Notes under the pieces: generated by a model | Database searches by the model: none | Told to the model about the DNA's origin: nothing | What the model saw: the letters and a program-made list of their open reading frames with translations, nothing else | Source: an uncultured Clostridia bacterium | Lineage (GTDB): Bacteria; Bacillota; Clostridia; Oscillospirales; Acutalibacteraceae | Reading direction: 5' to 3' | Assembly (NCBI GenBank): GCA_927362715.1 | Contig: CAKMIX010000004.1 | Span: 1-64,000 of the forward strand | Length of the DNA: 64,000 nucleotides | Part shown: piece by piece, positions 7,033-15,364 of the stretch | Position numbering within the stretch: position 1 is the first letter of the stretch | Layout: each line of letters opens with the position of its first letter | Made by a program: the position numbers and the translations under genes

Positions 7033-7951
7033 TAACGCTCATGCCCCTGATTCCGTTCGCAATAATTTTTGGGACGGAAAGATCAAAGATGAACAGCATT
7101 CTTTCTTGGCTGAAGACGGAAAATTAAACGATAACGGCATAAAAGCAGCGGTCCAGCGTGCATTCGGTGATCTCTCCGTTCGCACCATGACACGAAAGGG
7201 GACCGGGAAAATTCCCTGCAAAGATTTTTATACGGAGGTCTGTGAAAAAGAGGAATACAAATTTTTGCATCATATAAAAATCTGGTTTGAAAGCGAAGAA
7301 AAAGTTACAGCAAAGGCATATGACAAATGGCATGAAGAAGCCTGTGATATCATATTGAATTTTTTAAGAACCCAATACGAAGATAGTTCCGTAACCTATG
7401 GCAAGGCACAGAAAGTCGTCAATATGACCATGAAGTATTTGTATTGCCTGAAAGGCGCCGAACAGGAACAATATAAAGAGAAATTCCAATACTGCCATAT
7501 GCCTCTCGATTCGTTCATGCTGGAATGGTTTTGGCGCGAGGTCGCCGTATGGTACAACCAACCGGAAGTAAGGGAAAGTAAAAAAATTTTTCGGGGAAAA
7601 ATCCCGACCTGGAGCACGATGCAGAAGGAAAAGGGTGATGATGATACGTTTGAAAAAAATGGAAAAAAGTACTATACATATTCTTTTTTTGTAAACAAGA
7701 TCCGTAAATTTTTCGAAGAAAATCCCGATAAGTATCCGGGCTTGACCCCGTTCCAAGCGGAATTCTATATTTGGCCGGAGATACAAATTTGCCTTTCCGC
7801 GGAAGAATTGCTTTCCCGGCTGAAAAGTGCCGAGAGAATAACGTCTGACGAAAGAAAAACACAGATAGGATGCACAATGAAAGAAAAGTTGGATGAAGTG
7901 AAAAAAGCCATGAAGAAATATGAAAGCCTATCCAACGATAAAAATCCATAA
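7025..7951 (+). CDS. Unknown protein, 308 aa, co-translated with the DUF2779 nuclease
   Basis: ATG 7025 lies inside the end of the nuclease gene, behind GAGGAGGAA. I do not recognise the family. The protein is hydrophilic, rich in aromatic and charged residues (for example YCHMPLDSFMLEWFWREVAVW), with no membrane segment and a basic helical C-terminus (MKEKLDEVKKAMKKYES). The central segment KAQKVVNMTMKYLYCL recalls a helical scaffold. The eight-base overlap with the nuclease gene argues for a functional partnership. It ends just before a very strong hairpin. Confidence 0.7.
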   Translation: MDNNAHAPDSVRNNFWDGKIKDEQHSFLAEDGKLNDNGIKAAVQRAFGDLSVRTMTRKGTGKIPCKDFYTEVCEKEEYKFLHHIKIWFESEEKVTAKAYDKWHEEACDIILNFLRTQYEDSSVTYGKAQKVVNMTMKYLYCLKGAEQEQYKEKFQYCHMPLDSFMLEWFWREVAVWYNQPEVRESKKIFRGKIPTWSTMQKEKGDDDTFEKNGKKYYTYSFFVNKIRKFFEENPDKYPGLTPFQAEFYIWPEIQICLSAEELLSRLKSAERITSDERKTQIGCTMKEKLDEVKKAMKKYESLSNDKNP

Positions 7952-7958
7952 AACCACA

Positions 7959-7999
7959 AGCACGAAGCCGACATCCCTTTGGGATGCCGGCTTCGTGCT
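7959..7999. terminator. Long hairpin ending the AAA/nuclease cluster
   Basis: A stem of about 19 bp with one mismatch (AGCACGAAGCCG.. / ..CGGCTTCGTGCT) and a three-base loop starts 7 bases after the stop. No T-run follows, so it may act as an mRNA 3' stabiliser or as a terminator working in both directions between convergent genes. Confidence 0.6.
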
Positions 8000-8124
8000 G
8001 CAAGGCGAGAATTTAACTTTTGTAAATGTAAGCGCGATGTCCCAACAGCTTCCTGTGCGGCGGGAAACCATTTTCCGCGTGCCGTGCTGTTTTTCAGCGC
8101 ATTATCGGTTTGCGGGGTCGCTTG

Positions 8125-9105
8125 CTATGTATATTTTTTCTGCGCTTTTTCTAAGTTTTCTTTGATCTTTTCCCGCAATTCTGTCGGTGCGGTGATCTCC
8201 ACATAGTTGATATACTGCATTGCCCAGTGTTCCATGGCCAGCATACTGGCCTTCAGGCTGACCTTGACCTTATCATCGTCCAGCGGCTGAAGGCGGATAT
8301 CCGTACCGAACCAGTCGATGACCTGGTCGATGATATGCCGTTCGGCAAGCATTTCCACAGTGCGCGGCTTGTCGTTAAACATATACGGCAGCGAAGCGGC
8401 GAGCTCCTTGTAATTTATGCCGTTTTCGTATCCTTTGACCGATCGCAGCGGCGTGAGCGGACGATCTGTCAGCTGCATGCCCGTAATGCGGTCCAGTCGA
8501 TAGAACACAACATCCTTCCAATACTCGTTTCGCGCCATTAAATAATAGCGCTGGTTATGCAGAAAAAGCTGGTACGGGGAGGCGAAATGCGACGCCGATT
8601 TGTGCAGCTTCTTATCCGTGCTGTAGCGATTGTAGTCAAACGCGATTTGTTTGCCCTGTTCGATCGCATCATCAATAATCTCTATGTTGTAAAACAGGGC
8701 CTGATTTTCCGTTTTGCACCACTCGTTGACCGTGTAAATGTTTTTGACATGTGCGCGGAAGTATTGATTGGAAAGCCCACACAGCCGTTCGATTAAATCC
8801 GCGGAATGCTTCGCCGTGATATATTTGCTGCAAAGCACGCCGTCAATAAGCATGTGCAGCTCCGAATCCTCAAACCGTCTGCCTTCGAGATAACTGCCGT
8901 TGCGCCGGGATTCAATATCTATGCCGGCTTCTCGCAAAAGGGAAATATTTCGGCTGATGGCTTTGCGCTCGATCACGATGCCGTAGTCGCGTTCCAGATG
9001 TTCGGCAATGTCCTCCTGCGTGAGGGGATGATCGCAGTCGCTGTGTTTTTCAAATATTTGCAAAATGCGCAGCAGGGCCAATTTTTTCGGTTCCAGATTG
9101 TCCAT
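8125..9105 (-). CDS. HTH/WYL-domain transcriptional regulator
   Basis: The start is taken as ATG 9105 (TAAGGGG eleven bases upstream); a GTG at 9117 overlaps that ribosome site. The N-terminal winged helix covers roughly residues 5-75 (LTQEDIAEHLERDYGIVIER, then KAISRNISLLREAGI). A WYL ligand-binding region follows (YQLFLHNQRYYLMARNE, FYRLDRITGMQL) and a C-terminal WCX-like part. WYL regulators sense nucleic acids or nucleotides and often control DNA repair or phage defence genes. It is convergent with the nuclease cluster and lies downstream of a glycosylase/deiminase pair on the same strand; its targets cannot be read from the sequence. Confidence 0.88.
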   Translation of the reverse strand: MDNLEPKKLALLRILQIFEKHSDCDHPLTQEDIAEHLERDYGIVIERKAISRNISLLREAGIDIESRRNGSYLEGRRFEDSELHMLIDGVLCSKYITAKHSADLIERLCGLSNQYFRAHVKNIYTVNEWCKTENQALFYNIEIIDDAIEQGKQIAFDYNRYSTDKKLHKSASHFASPYQLFLHNQRYYLMARNEYWKDVVFYRLDRITGMQLTDRPLTPLRSVKGYENGINYKELAASLPYMFNDKPRTVEMLAERHIIDQVIDWFGTDIRLQPLDDDKVKVSLKASMLAMEHWAMQYINYVEITAPTELREKIKENLEKAQKKYT

Positions 9106-9200
9106 TGCAGAAAACACCCCTTACAGTATATGGATTCTATTGTACCATAAACGGCGCGTTCCGACAATCCGACCGTGAAAAAATATAGATTTTTTACTTC

Positions 9201-10001
9201 TCAGGTTTCCCAGCTTATGCAATGCAGCCCGCCGCCGTCCTGCGCGATCTCGTGGATATCTATGGGGACGACGGCTTTTGTAAACAGCTGTTCCGCTGCA
9301 CGTATCGCTTCTCCGTCCATTCTGCCGCCGAACACAGGCAGAAAAATATGCGCATCGGTTTCCAAAAAGTTGAGATAGCACCCGGCGGCGCTGCCGTTCG
9401 GCGACGCATAATACGGAAAATCGATCACCTCTATGCCGTTGCGGCGTAAACCCGAGCGGATGCGCTGTTCCAAGCCGTTTTTGGCAGAGACGCGGTTGCC
9501 GAGCACCGTGCTTTCGTCCAAAAACCGCACCATGCCGTCGGCGTGACCGGTCATATCGCTTTTGAGCGAGGGGATTATGATGACCTGCGCTTCCAAAAGC
9601 TGTTCGAGCTTTCGAACCAGAGCGGCTTCAGTATAGGTCGGATTTTCCGAAAACACACGGTCGCTGAGGATCGCCCGGCTTTTGGAAGGGGAAAATACCA
9701 CGTTACCGCCATCTAAATTGATATCGGAGTATGTGATGGGACAATGGGGGATCTGCGGGGCGACCTCACGGCGAAAATCGGTGCGCAGCTGCAAATACGC
9801 CTGCAAATAAGACGGTTCGTAACGGAAAGAAACATAGACGCCGCCTTTGGTTTGGACCGGCATGAAGTCCCGCAGCCAAATGTCGCGGGTGTTTGAAAGC
9901 AGGGTGTGATTTACGCCGCAGGAAAGAAGCGCGGCGAACAATCTGTCCGCCGCGGGGTTGTGTTTTGGATTTTCGTATAGAAGGGGTGAGAAGTAAATCA
10001 T
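9201..10001 (-). CDS. Agmatine deiminase/peptidylarginine deiminase-family enzyme
   Basis: Family hallmarks are present in order: TRDIWLRDFMPV (substrate carboxylate/guanidino contacts), NLDGGNVVF, GHADGMVRF (His-Asp of the guanidine-modifying superfamily) and GGGLHCISWE with the catalytic Cys. The reaction in AguA is agmatine to N-carbamoylputrescine plus ammonia. At 266 aa it is about 100 residues shorter than AguA; the N-terminal cap seems reduced, so the substrate may differ. Its ATG overlaps the TGA of the upstream glycosylase (9998-10001), so the two are translationally coupled. No putrescine carbamoyltransferase or antiporter is nearby. Confidence 0.85.
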   Translation of the reverse strand: MIYFSPLLYENPKHNPAADRLFAALLSCGVNHTLLSNTRDIWLRDFMPVQTKGGVYVSFRYEPSYLQAYLQLRTDFRREVAPQIPHCPITYSDINLDGGNVVFSPSKSRAILSDRVFSENPTYTEAALVRKLEQLLEAQVIIIPSLKSDMTGHADGMVRFLDESTVLGNRVSAKNGLEQRIRSGLRRNGIEVIDFPYYASPNGSAAGCYLNFLETDAHIFLPVFGGRMDGEAIRAAEQLFTKAVVPIDIHEIAQDGGGLHCISWET

Positions 10002-10594
10002 TTTAGTTCGTCGATACCTAAAGTAAATCGTAACAAACGGTTTTTATCTTTATCGCAAATGTCTTTTGCATTGTCCAATCCGATGCGCTTTTGTGGCTTT
10101 GGTTCATTTCTTAATATGAACCCATCATCCGCTATCCAAATCTGTGTTTGTTTAGGATCAAGCAAATCTATTTGATTGAGGTCGCTGTAATTTATTTTTA
10201 GAGCTTCACCTAATTTCCTTGGTGCACTAACATACCATTCGCTTGGGTTGTCAATATTCACTCCTCCCCTAATTAAAACGCCTTCACCAACATTTTCTTT
10301 ATTAGAAACGATGTCAAAACTGCTTCCTGGATATGTCTTGTTTTTTGTGTTGTTATAATGGACATAAAGGATGCCACCAATCATGTTTTGCGTAATCACG
10401 GCATTGCCAGTTTTGTATTTGTTGGCATGACAAGCCGTATCATCATGTGGATATGCTTCGGTTTCTGTAATTCTAAATCTTAAAGTTTCCAATTCAGAAA
10501 TCTTGCGATAAATGATTTTTCCAAGTAACCAAGGCGCCAATTCTGTTGCAGACTTTGTAAAAAAATTGCGATCCGTTATTCTCTTTGCTTCCAT
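9998..10594 (-). CDS. DNA-3-methyladenine glycosylase (AAG/MPG family)
   Basis: The 198-aa protein has the AAG fold pattern: RNFFTKSATELAPWLLGKII, RITETEAYPHDDTACHA (the E of TETEAY is the catalytic general base), a GILYVHY strand and a C-terminal EPKPQKRIGLDNAKD segment. It removes alkylated purines from DNA in base excision repair. It is AT-richer than most neighbours, which hints at transfer. It is followed with a 4-base overlap by the deiminase-family gene. The ribosome site AAAGGAGAAAT sits upstream of ATG 10594. Confidence 0.87.
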   Translation of the reverse strand: MEAKRITDRNFFTKSATELAPWLLGKIIYRKISELETLRFRITETEAYPHDDTACHANKYKTGNAVITQNMIGGILYVHYNNTKNKTYPGSSFDIVSNKENVGEGVLIRGGVNIDNPSEWYVSAPRKLGEALKINYSDLNQIDLLDPKQTQIWIADDGFILRNEPKPQKRIGLDNAKDICDKDKNRLLRFTLGIDELK

Positions 10595-10692
10595 TACTTA
10601 TTTCTCCTTTCCACTGTATGTGTCATAAAACACCATATATACCATATCATTCCCACTTGCCAAAGTCAAGAAAACCAAGCCGCTTTGCGACT

Positions 10693-11124
10693 TTATGCTG
10701 TTTCGGCCGAACAAACGGCGCTTTCTGTACCCTCTATCTTTTGCAACACGTCTTGGGCGGCTTTTTTCAATTCCGTTAGACGGTCGGTATAAGAGGGGGC
10801 ATTGGCGATCGCTTTTTTTGCACCGAGAGCGCCGAGCGTAACGGCGGAGATCTCAGCGCCCAAGCAAGCGCTCTCTATCAAATTTTTTAAGGTGTATTCG
10901 GAATACACGGTGTGAAACAGCGGAAAAACATCCGCCCCGGCTTCCACCAGCATACGGAACTGTAAAAAGCAGGCCCCGTCCATATTTAGGCAGATGTGCC
11001 GCATACATTCTGTGAAAAAATATTCAATGACCGGTCTGCGGCACCATAGCTGATTGACGTCAGCACCCGCAGCAAGGGTGGCTTGAAAGCCTGTGATATC
11101 TCGAATTTCACCCAGATGTTTCAT
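10693..11124 (-). CDS. Ankyrin-like small protein, paralogue A
   Basis: 143 aa. Ankyrin-type turns appear twice (TLAAGADVNQLW; LVEAGADVFPLF) with helical segments between. It aligns along its length with the upstream gene (MKHLGEIRDITGFQATLAAG versus MKKLGGIEKIEDFILAIAGG), so the two are tandem duplicates. Its ATG overlaps the preceding stop (ATGA at 11121-11124). It is the last gene of the MoxR/vWA operon and is probably a protein-binding partner or regulator of that machine. Function not established. Confidence 0.7.
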   Translation of the reverse strand: MKHLGEIRDITGFQATLAAGADVNQLWCRRPVIEYFFTECMRHICLNMDGACFLQFRMLVEAGADVFPLFHTVYSEYTLKNLIESACLGAEISAVTLGALGAKKAIANAPSYTDRLTELKKAAQDVLQKIEGTESAVCSAETA

Positions 11125-11543
11125 AATGCATCCTCCGCCTGCTCGATTTGCGCCAACGTTTTGCGTAACGCATCTCGAAGTTCAAGGACCGCCGAATAGT
11201 AGTAGTTATTCTGCCAAAGCAGGTTTTGAGCCTGCGCGCTTTCTAAAAGGGCGCTGAGCAATTCCAGCCGCAGGGTCGTTCGCCGCATCAAATGAAAGGC
11301 GTTGTCATAACTTCCGGGATAGCCGCGAATGACGGACGAAACGTCTGCCCCGGCGGCCACAAGAATCTTGTATTTTTGAAGAAGCGTCCGATGCGTTTTG
11401 TTGCTGATCTCATAAATATGCATGAGCTGCTGAAAATAATAGTCCACCAGCGGTACGCCTTTCCAGGTGCCGTTGATATCCGCACCGCCGGCGATCGCCA
11501 GGATAAAATCCTCAATTTTTTCGATGCCTCCAAGTTTTTTCAT
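11121..11543 (-). CDS. Ankyrin-like small protein, paralogue B
   Basis: The start is ATG 11543, preceded by GGGAGGT and overlapping the TGA of the vWA gene. 140 aa with AIAGGADINGTW and LVAAGADVSSVI, two ankyrin-like turns, and a helical C-terminus (LELRDALRKTLAQIEQAEDA). It is a tandem paralogue of the following gene. The strict ATGA overlaps on both sides suggest fixed stoichiometry with the vWA-metallopeptidase protein and the MoxR ATPase. Confidence 0.7.
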   Translation of the reverse strand: MKKLGGIEKIEDFILAIAGGADINGTWKGVPLVDYYFQQLMHIYEISNKTHRTLLQKYKILVAAGADVSSVIRGYPGSYDNAFHLMRRTTLRLELLSALLESAQAQNLLWQNNYYYSAVLELRDALRKTLAQIEQAEDAL

Positions 11544-12634
11544 AGAATTACCTCCCGTTTTCGTAGATGGCTTTCGGGCATGACCCATATAGTGGGCTTC
11601 GGCTCCGTGATCGGAAACGTCAGGCACCCGTCGGTCAGAACAAGAATACAGTCAAATGTTTCTTTGCAGGCTTGCCTGTAGGCGGGCAGCACGTCCGTGC
11701 CGCCCGTCATCGTGCGGTGATATTTTTCGAGCGGCACGGCGTTCAGATCGGTACCGTCGGTAAAGCCTGAAACAAATACTTTTGCGAACCGTGCCATCTT
11801 GGCAAGCTCTCCTAAAAACTGTTCGTACAATTTGTCTTCAATGCTGCCGCTTTCGTCCACCAGGGCGCAGATCTTCGCGCGCGGCTTTTTTTCCAAAACA
11901 TCCTCGCATATGCCGAACTCGTCAAATTCGTAGGAAAGGTAATCGAGGTCATCTCCAAACGCGCTTTTTACATACTGCTGTAAAATGACTCGCCAATCCG
12001 CCTTGGCAGCGCGCGGCTGAAAACATTTGGCAAGCGGGCTGTTGCCAAGCCCGGCAAGCCGGCCGGCACTCTCAATGGCTTCCAGGGTATCTGCATCCGG
12101 AACAGCGCTCGATCCATCCGCGTTGCGCTCCAAAAGGTCGCCGTTGAGCAGGGGTTCGCCTGTCTTCTCCGGCTGCGGACAGCTTTTGCCGCCGCTCGTC
12201 CCGCCGAAACCGCTGTATATACTTTTCTTTGCGCCTTGCTGCCCCCTCGAAGATCTGCGGCTTTTCTGCAACAGTCGTTCGTAAATGTTTTCGGCTGTGT
12301 CATTCTCCCCGTCGATCGCACCCTTTGGCAGCGTGTATTTTGAATTCTGAATTTGAGAATTGATTGCCATATCGCAGGCGATATTCCAAAGCATATGCTG
12401 CCGGCTGCCTTTGCGGGCGGCGTGCAGATTGGCGATGTGCAGCATTTCGTGCAGCTGTACGCCAAGCCGTTCGTCCGGATTCAGGCTTTTCCAAAAGCTC
12501 GGGTTATAATAAAGCGTTTTCCCGTCCGGCGTTACACCTGCTGTTTCAACCTGCGTTGTCGCAATGACCTTGTGAAGATTCAGCACGATCGGCGCTAACC
12601 ACGGTTCTCTCCAAATCAACATGGAAAAATTCAT
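11540..12634 (-). CDS. Metallopeptidase-like/vWA protein (DUF2201 type)
   Basis: ATG 12634 overlaps the stop of the MoxR gene (AAATGA). 364 aa. The N-terminal putative metallopeptidase domain contains LHEMLHIANLH, an HExxH zinc motif with a third His. The central linker is Gly/Ser/Lys-rich. The C-terminal vWA-like domain has ALVDESGSI (a MIDAS-like D-x-S-G-S) and CILVLTDGCL. Such proteins occur next to MoxR-type AAA ATPases throughout Firmicutes and are thought to act as a chaperone pair for metal-cofactor or complex assembly, by analogy with MoxR/CoxD systems. Client unknown. Confidence 0.85.
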   Translation of the reverse strand: MNFSMLIWREPWLAPIVLNLHKVIATTQVETAGVTPDGKTLYYNPSFWKSLNPDERLGVQLHEMLHIANLHAARKGSRQHMLWNIACDMAINSQIQNSKYTLPKGAIDGENDTAENIYERLLQKSRRSSRGQQGAKKSIYSGFGGTSGGKSCPQPEKTGEPLLNGDLLERNADGSSAVPDADTLEAIESAGRLAGLGNSPLAKCFQPRAAKADWRVILQQYVKSAFGDDLDYLSYEFDEFGICEDVLEKKPRAKICALVDESGSIEDKLYEQFLGELAKMARFAKVFVSGFTDGTDLNAVPLEKYHRTMTGGTDVLPAYRQACKETFDCILVLTDGCLTFPITEPKPTIWVMPESHLRKREVIL

Positions 12635-13641
12635 TTGACATGCATCCCAATCTTGCTCGCAGCGGACTTTAATACAGCCATACATTCCGGACTTGCGATC
12701 AGCCTTGTATTCAAAAACTCGATGGCGTATTTTGCAAAAATGATTTCACATTCCGCGCTTTGTTCTGCGATCCAGCGGTATACAGGCGGAAAATGTTCGA
12801 TCGCCCGCTCGTCTTCTTTCAAAGCGGCGGCAAGGGTTGCCGTAAATGCGGACAAATGCACTTCCGATTGCGGCGTGGCTTGCCCGGTTACAATGTCTTC
12901 AATGGTGGGGCAAAGCGCGCTGTCTTTGAAAAATGCGCAGAATTTGGCTTCGTGCGCGCCGCGTATTGTTCCGTGCGCCGCGTCTGCATAAGGGATGCCC
13001 GCGTCTAACGCATAGGACAAATTGACCCATTCGCGCGGGCAGGCGGTTCCGGTTGACGGTTTTTCAAGCAACGCGTCGGGGTTTGCCAAAATGAAAGCCC
13101 GGATTTTCGGGTGGACATTATTTTCTTCCGCCCACAGGAGCCAATCTTTGGAAGATACCGGAAAGTCGACCGTAAAAACACGGGTCTTGGAGGCATATAC
13201 CATTTCCCGCGCGCCGGTCTCATCTTCCACACGGTTCCCTGCGCCGAATACATAAAGCCCGGGCTGACCGCTTTTTAACGTATAGTCAAAAGATACGCCG
13301 TGCAGCTTGCGCTCGTTAAAAGGCGCATACGCCAGCTGCTGCAGAGCGTCCGGCGCATTTGTGTATTCGTCGAAAAACAAAACCGTCGGCGTATCCTCTG
13401 CTCTGTTGCGGTCTATCCTTTGTAACCACCATGCTCGCGCTTTTTGCAGGTCGCCGGTTTGCGGGGAGATATAGTCTTTGCCCTCGAAACTGCTCGGCGT
13501 TTCAGCGGAAAGACGAATGTCCACGAGGTCTGCGCCGAATTCTTCGGCAAATTGCGTTACAACCGCAGATTTACCGATCCCCGGCGCTCCCAGCAGCATG
13601 ACCGGGATTTTAGCGGATAGCTTAAGAATGTTTTTGTCCAT
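12631..13641 (-). CDS. MoxR-type AAA+ ATPase
   Basis: The start is ATG 13641 with AAAGGAG nine bases upstream; longer frames lack a ribosome site. 336 aa. Walker A GAPGIGKS lies near residue 18, Walker B VLFFDEYTNA near 95, then sensor-like GAGNRVED. The N-terminus is very short, as in the dynein/MoxR-related subgroup. It heads a four-gene operon (ATPase, vWA-metallopeptidase, two ankyrin-like proteins) joined by three ATGA overlaps. MoxR ATPases remodel or load cofactors into protein complexes together with a vWA partner; the target here is not evident. Confidence 0.87.
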   Translation of the reverse strand: MDKNILKLSAKIPVMLLGAPGIGKSAVVTQFAEEFGADLVDIRLSAETPSSFEGKDYISPQTGDLQKARAWWLQRIDRNRAEDTPTVLFFDEYTNAPDALQQLAYAPFNERKLHGVSFDYTLKSGQPGLYVFGAGNRVEDETGAREMVYASKTRVFTVDFPVSSKDWLLWAEENNVHPKIRAFILANPDALLEKPSTGTACPREWVNLSYALDAGIPYADAAHGTIRGAHEAKFCAFFKDSALCPTIEDIVTGQATPQSEVHLSAFTATLAAALKEDERAIEHFPPVYRWIAEQSAECEIIFAKYAIEFLNTRLIASPECMAVLKSAASKIGMHVK

Positions 13642-13793
13642 GCTTTTGCACTCCTTTGTCTTTTTCGGGGATTGTACCACGGCATATAATAAAACCTTGA
13701 TATTATTGTATAAAATAATAAGAACCGACATCTTATGGTTTGTGCTGTCCTCAGGCATCGACTGCGGCCACGGTTTTCTGTATTTCCGGCGCT

Positions 13794-14891
13794 CTACTTT
13801 CGCTCGGGATCCGGTGGAAAGATACGGACGGGCGCGCCGGTGTACGGGGCTTTGTCCAATAGCGCACCATTCGCATATTGATAGAACCAGGCTTCACCGG
13901 TGCTTTCTTCGTCACGCACAATGGTTACGGTGTTCGTTTGGTGTGCATGCGCACGTAAAAAACGCGAAATCACGTCTGACCAATCAAAATCATCGGAGGA
14001 GATACGAAAATACATGTCGCGGCAGCCCTTGACCGTGTGATACAGACCGCCTAAACGGGCGCGAAGGAATTCGCTGTTGAGCTGCTCGATAACTTTTCGG
14101 TTCAGATGTTCTACGCTGTCCGGGTGGGTATAATACAGCTTTTCCATCACGTCCCAAATAAAAGAATAGGTTAAAAAAACATACGGCTTATTTTTGATCG
14201 CAAGCAGCAGATTCCGAACGGCGTTGCGGTGCGGGTTCAGCGACGCGCCGTAAGCGGCGATCAAATCCAGCACCAGTGCTTGCGTTTTTTGGCGTGCAGT
14301 GTGTTGGTACAGCCACTCGGCGGCGTAAAGGGTTTCTTCCACATTCTCTTCGTTGCCGTACAGATGCTGCAGACAGGGGATGGCTTTCCCGTCCCTGCGA
14401 ATCATCCAGGCCGTCGGCTCTGCATCGAATTTATCGTGTTTCCGCTCAGCCCTTTCGTTCAGTGCCTTTAAGGTCGTGCGAAAGACCATAATATTCGGGA
14501 AATAGCGCTCCTTTTCGTCAGCAAATATATCCATGCCGTTGTGCTCGAAGTGCTCTTGAATGGCCGCCGCCACAGCGGCGCTGCGGGACTGTCCGAATCG
14601 GCACTGGCAGAGAAAGGTCGTTGTATCCCGAAGGTGCTGATAGACGAAATCGGCAATCTGCTTGGCTTGCGTCTCGGAAAACAGGCGGAAAGCATATTTC
14701 CCGCAGTTTTCGTAATCGATGTCCGACAGCATAATATCGTCAAAATTAAGCCGCAGCATATGCGCCGGCTCATAGTCCAAAACCGGCGGCTCATCCCCAA
14801 AATCCCCGATGCTGATCAGAGCGGTGTTCGGTGCAAAAGGCTTATGCGCAAGCTGAATCAGGGCAGGCAGGCTGTATATTTGTACGTCCAT
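13794..14891 (-). CDS. Dual-specificity phosphatase-like protein with unknown C-terminal domain
   Basis: The start is ATG 14891 behind AAGGAGGTT. 365 aa. The first ~150 residues resemble a tyrosine/dual-specificity phosphatase: a strand-helix lead-in, then CQCRFGQSRSAAVAAAI, which contains the C-x5-R P-loop (CRFGQSR). An upstream acidic segment (FDDIMLSDIDYENCG) could supply the general acid. Residues ~160-365 match nothing I recognise; they are helical, then end with a WFYQYANGALLDKAPY beta segment. It lies upstream of, but separate from, the MoxR operon on the same strand. Phosphatase activity is inferred from the loop only. Confidence 0.65.
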   Translation of the reverse strand: MDVQIYSLPALIQLAHKPFAPNTALISIGDFGDEPPVLDYEPAHMLRLNFDDIMLSDIDYENCGKYAFRLFSETQAKQIADFVYQHLRDTTTFLCQCRFGQSRSAAVAAAIQEHFEHNGMDIFADEKERYFPNIMVFRTTLKALNERAERKHDKFDAEPTAWMIRRDGKAIPCLQHLYGNEENVEETLYAAEWLYQHTARQKTQALVLDLIAAYGASLNPHRNAVRNLLLAIKNKPYVFLTYSFIWDVMEKLYYTHPDSVEHLNRKVIEQLNSEFLRARLGGLYHTVKGCRDMYFRISSDDFDWSDVISRFLRAHAHQTNTVTIVRDEESTGEAWFYQYANGALLDKAPYTGAPVRIFPPDPERK

Positions 14892-15066
14892 GGCAAGAAC
14901 CTCCTTTTCGAATGGTATCAGAGTACCATAGCTGATGCCCTTAATTTGGGACATACGGGCGCCGTGTCGAAGTGAACAGGATCCTGCCGGGTTGCAATAT
15001 GCTGTTTTATTGCGTAGGTTCAAGTTCCTTCGTCCTGCTGTTCCCAATGACGTAGCTAAAGCGTAT

Positions 15067-15095
15067 TTGACTCTGCAGCTTTTTTTATTTATACT
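15067..15095 (+). promoter_or_regulatory. Promoter of the XRE-comF operon
   Basis: TTGACT (15067) and TATACT (15090) are separated by 17 bases, ending 27 bases before the XRE start codon. Confidence 0.75.
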
Positions 15096-15121
15096 ATAAA
15101 CAGAACCTTCGGAGGTGCGAT

Positions 15122-15364
15122 ATGGATACCGTTACTGCGATTCGCGACCGTATTTTGCAGCTTTGCGGCGAGCGCAACATTTCCGTAAACAAGATTGCAA
15201 ACCTTGCGGGCTTGCTGCCGTCGTCTGTGAAAAACATCCTGTACGGGAAAAGCCAAAACCCGAAAATCATTACGATAAAATCCCTCTGCGACGGCTTCGG
15301 CATCACGCTCGGGGAATTCTTTTCTACGCCGGAATTTGATGCGCTCGAGCAGGAGATCCAATGA
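15122..15364 (+). CDS. XRE-family HTH regulator
   Basis: An 80-aa protein that is essentially one helix-turn-helix domain: IRDRILQLCGERNISVNKIA, then NLAGLLPSSVKNIL and a C-terminal dimerisation helix. The ribosome site CGGAGGTG precedes ATG 15122. Its stop overlaps the ATG of comF (ATGA at 15361-15364). It is probably an autoregulator of this two-gene operon; small stand-alone XRE proteins of this type are common in Clostridia and have no fixed target. Confidence 0.85.
   Translation: MDTVTAIRDRILQLCGERNISVNKIANLAGLLPSSVKNILYGKSQNPKIITIKSLCDGFGITLGEFFSTPEFDALEQEIQ

Noticed and set aside
15001-15040. Possible tRNA fragment (TAGGTTCAAGTTCC)
   Set aside because: A T-loop-like word only; no stem can form with correct spacing and no acceptor or CCA follows.
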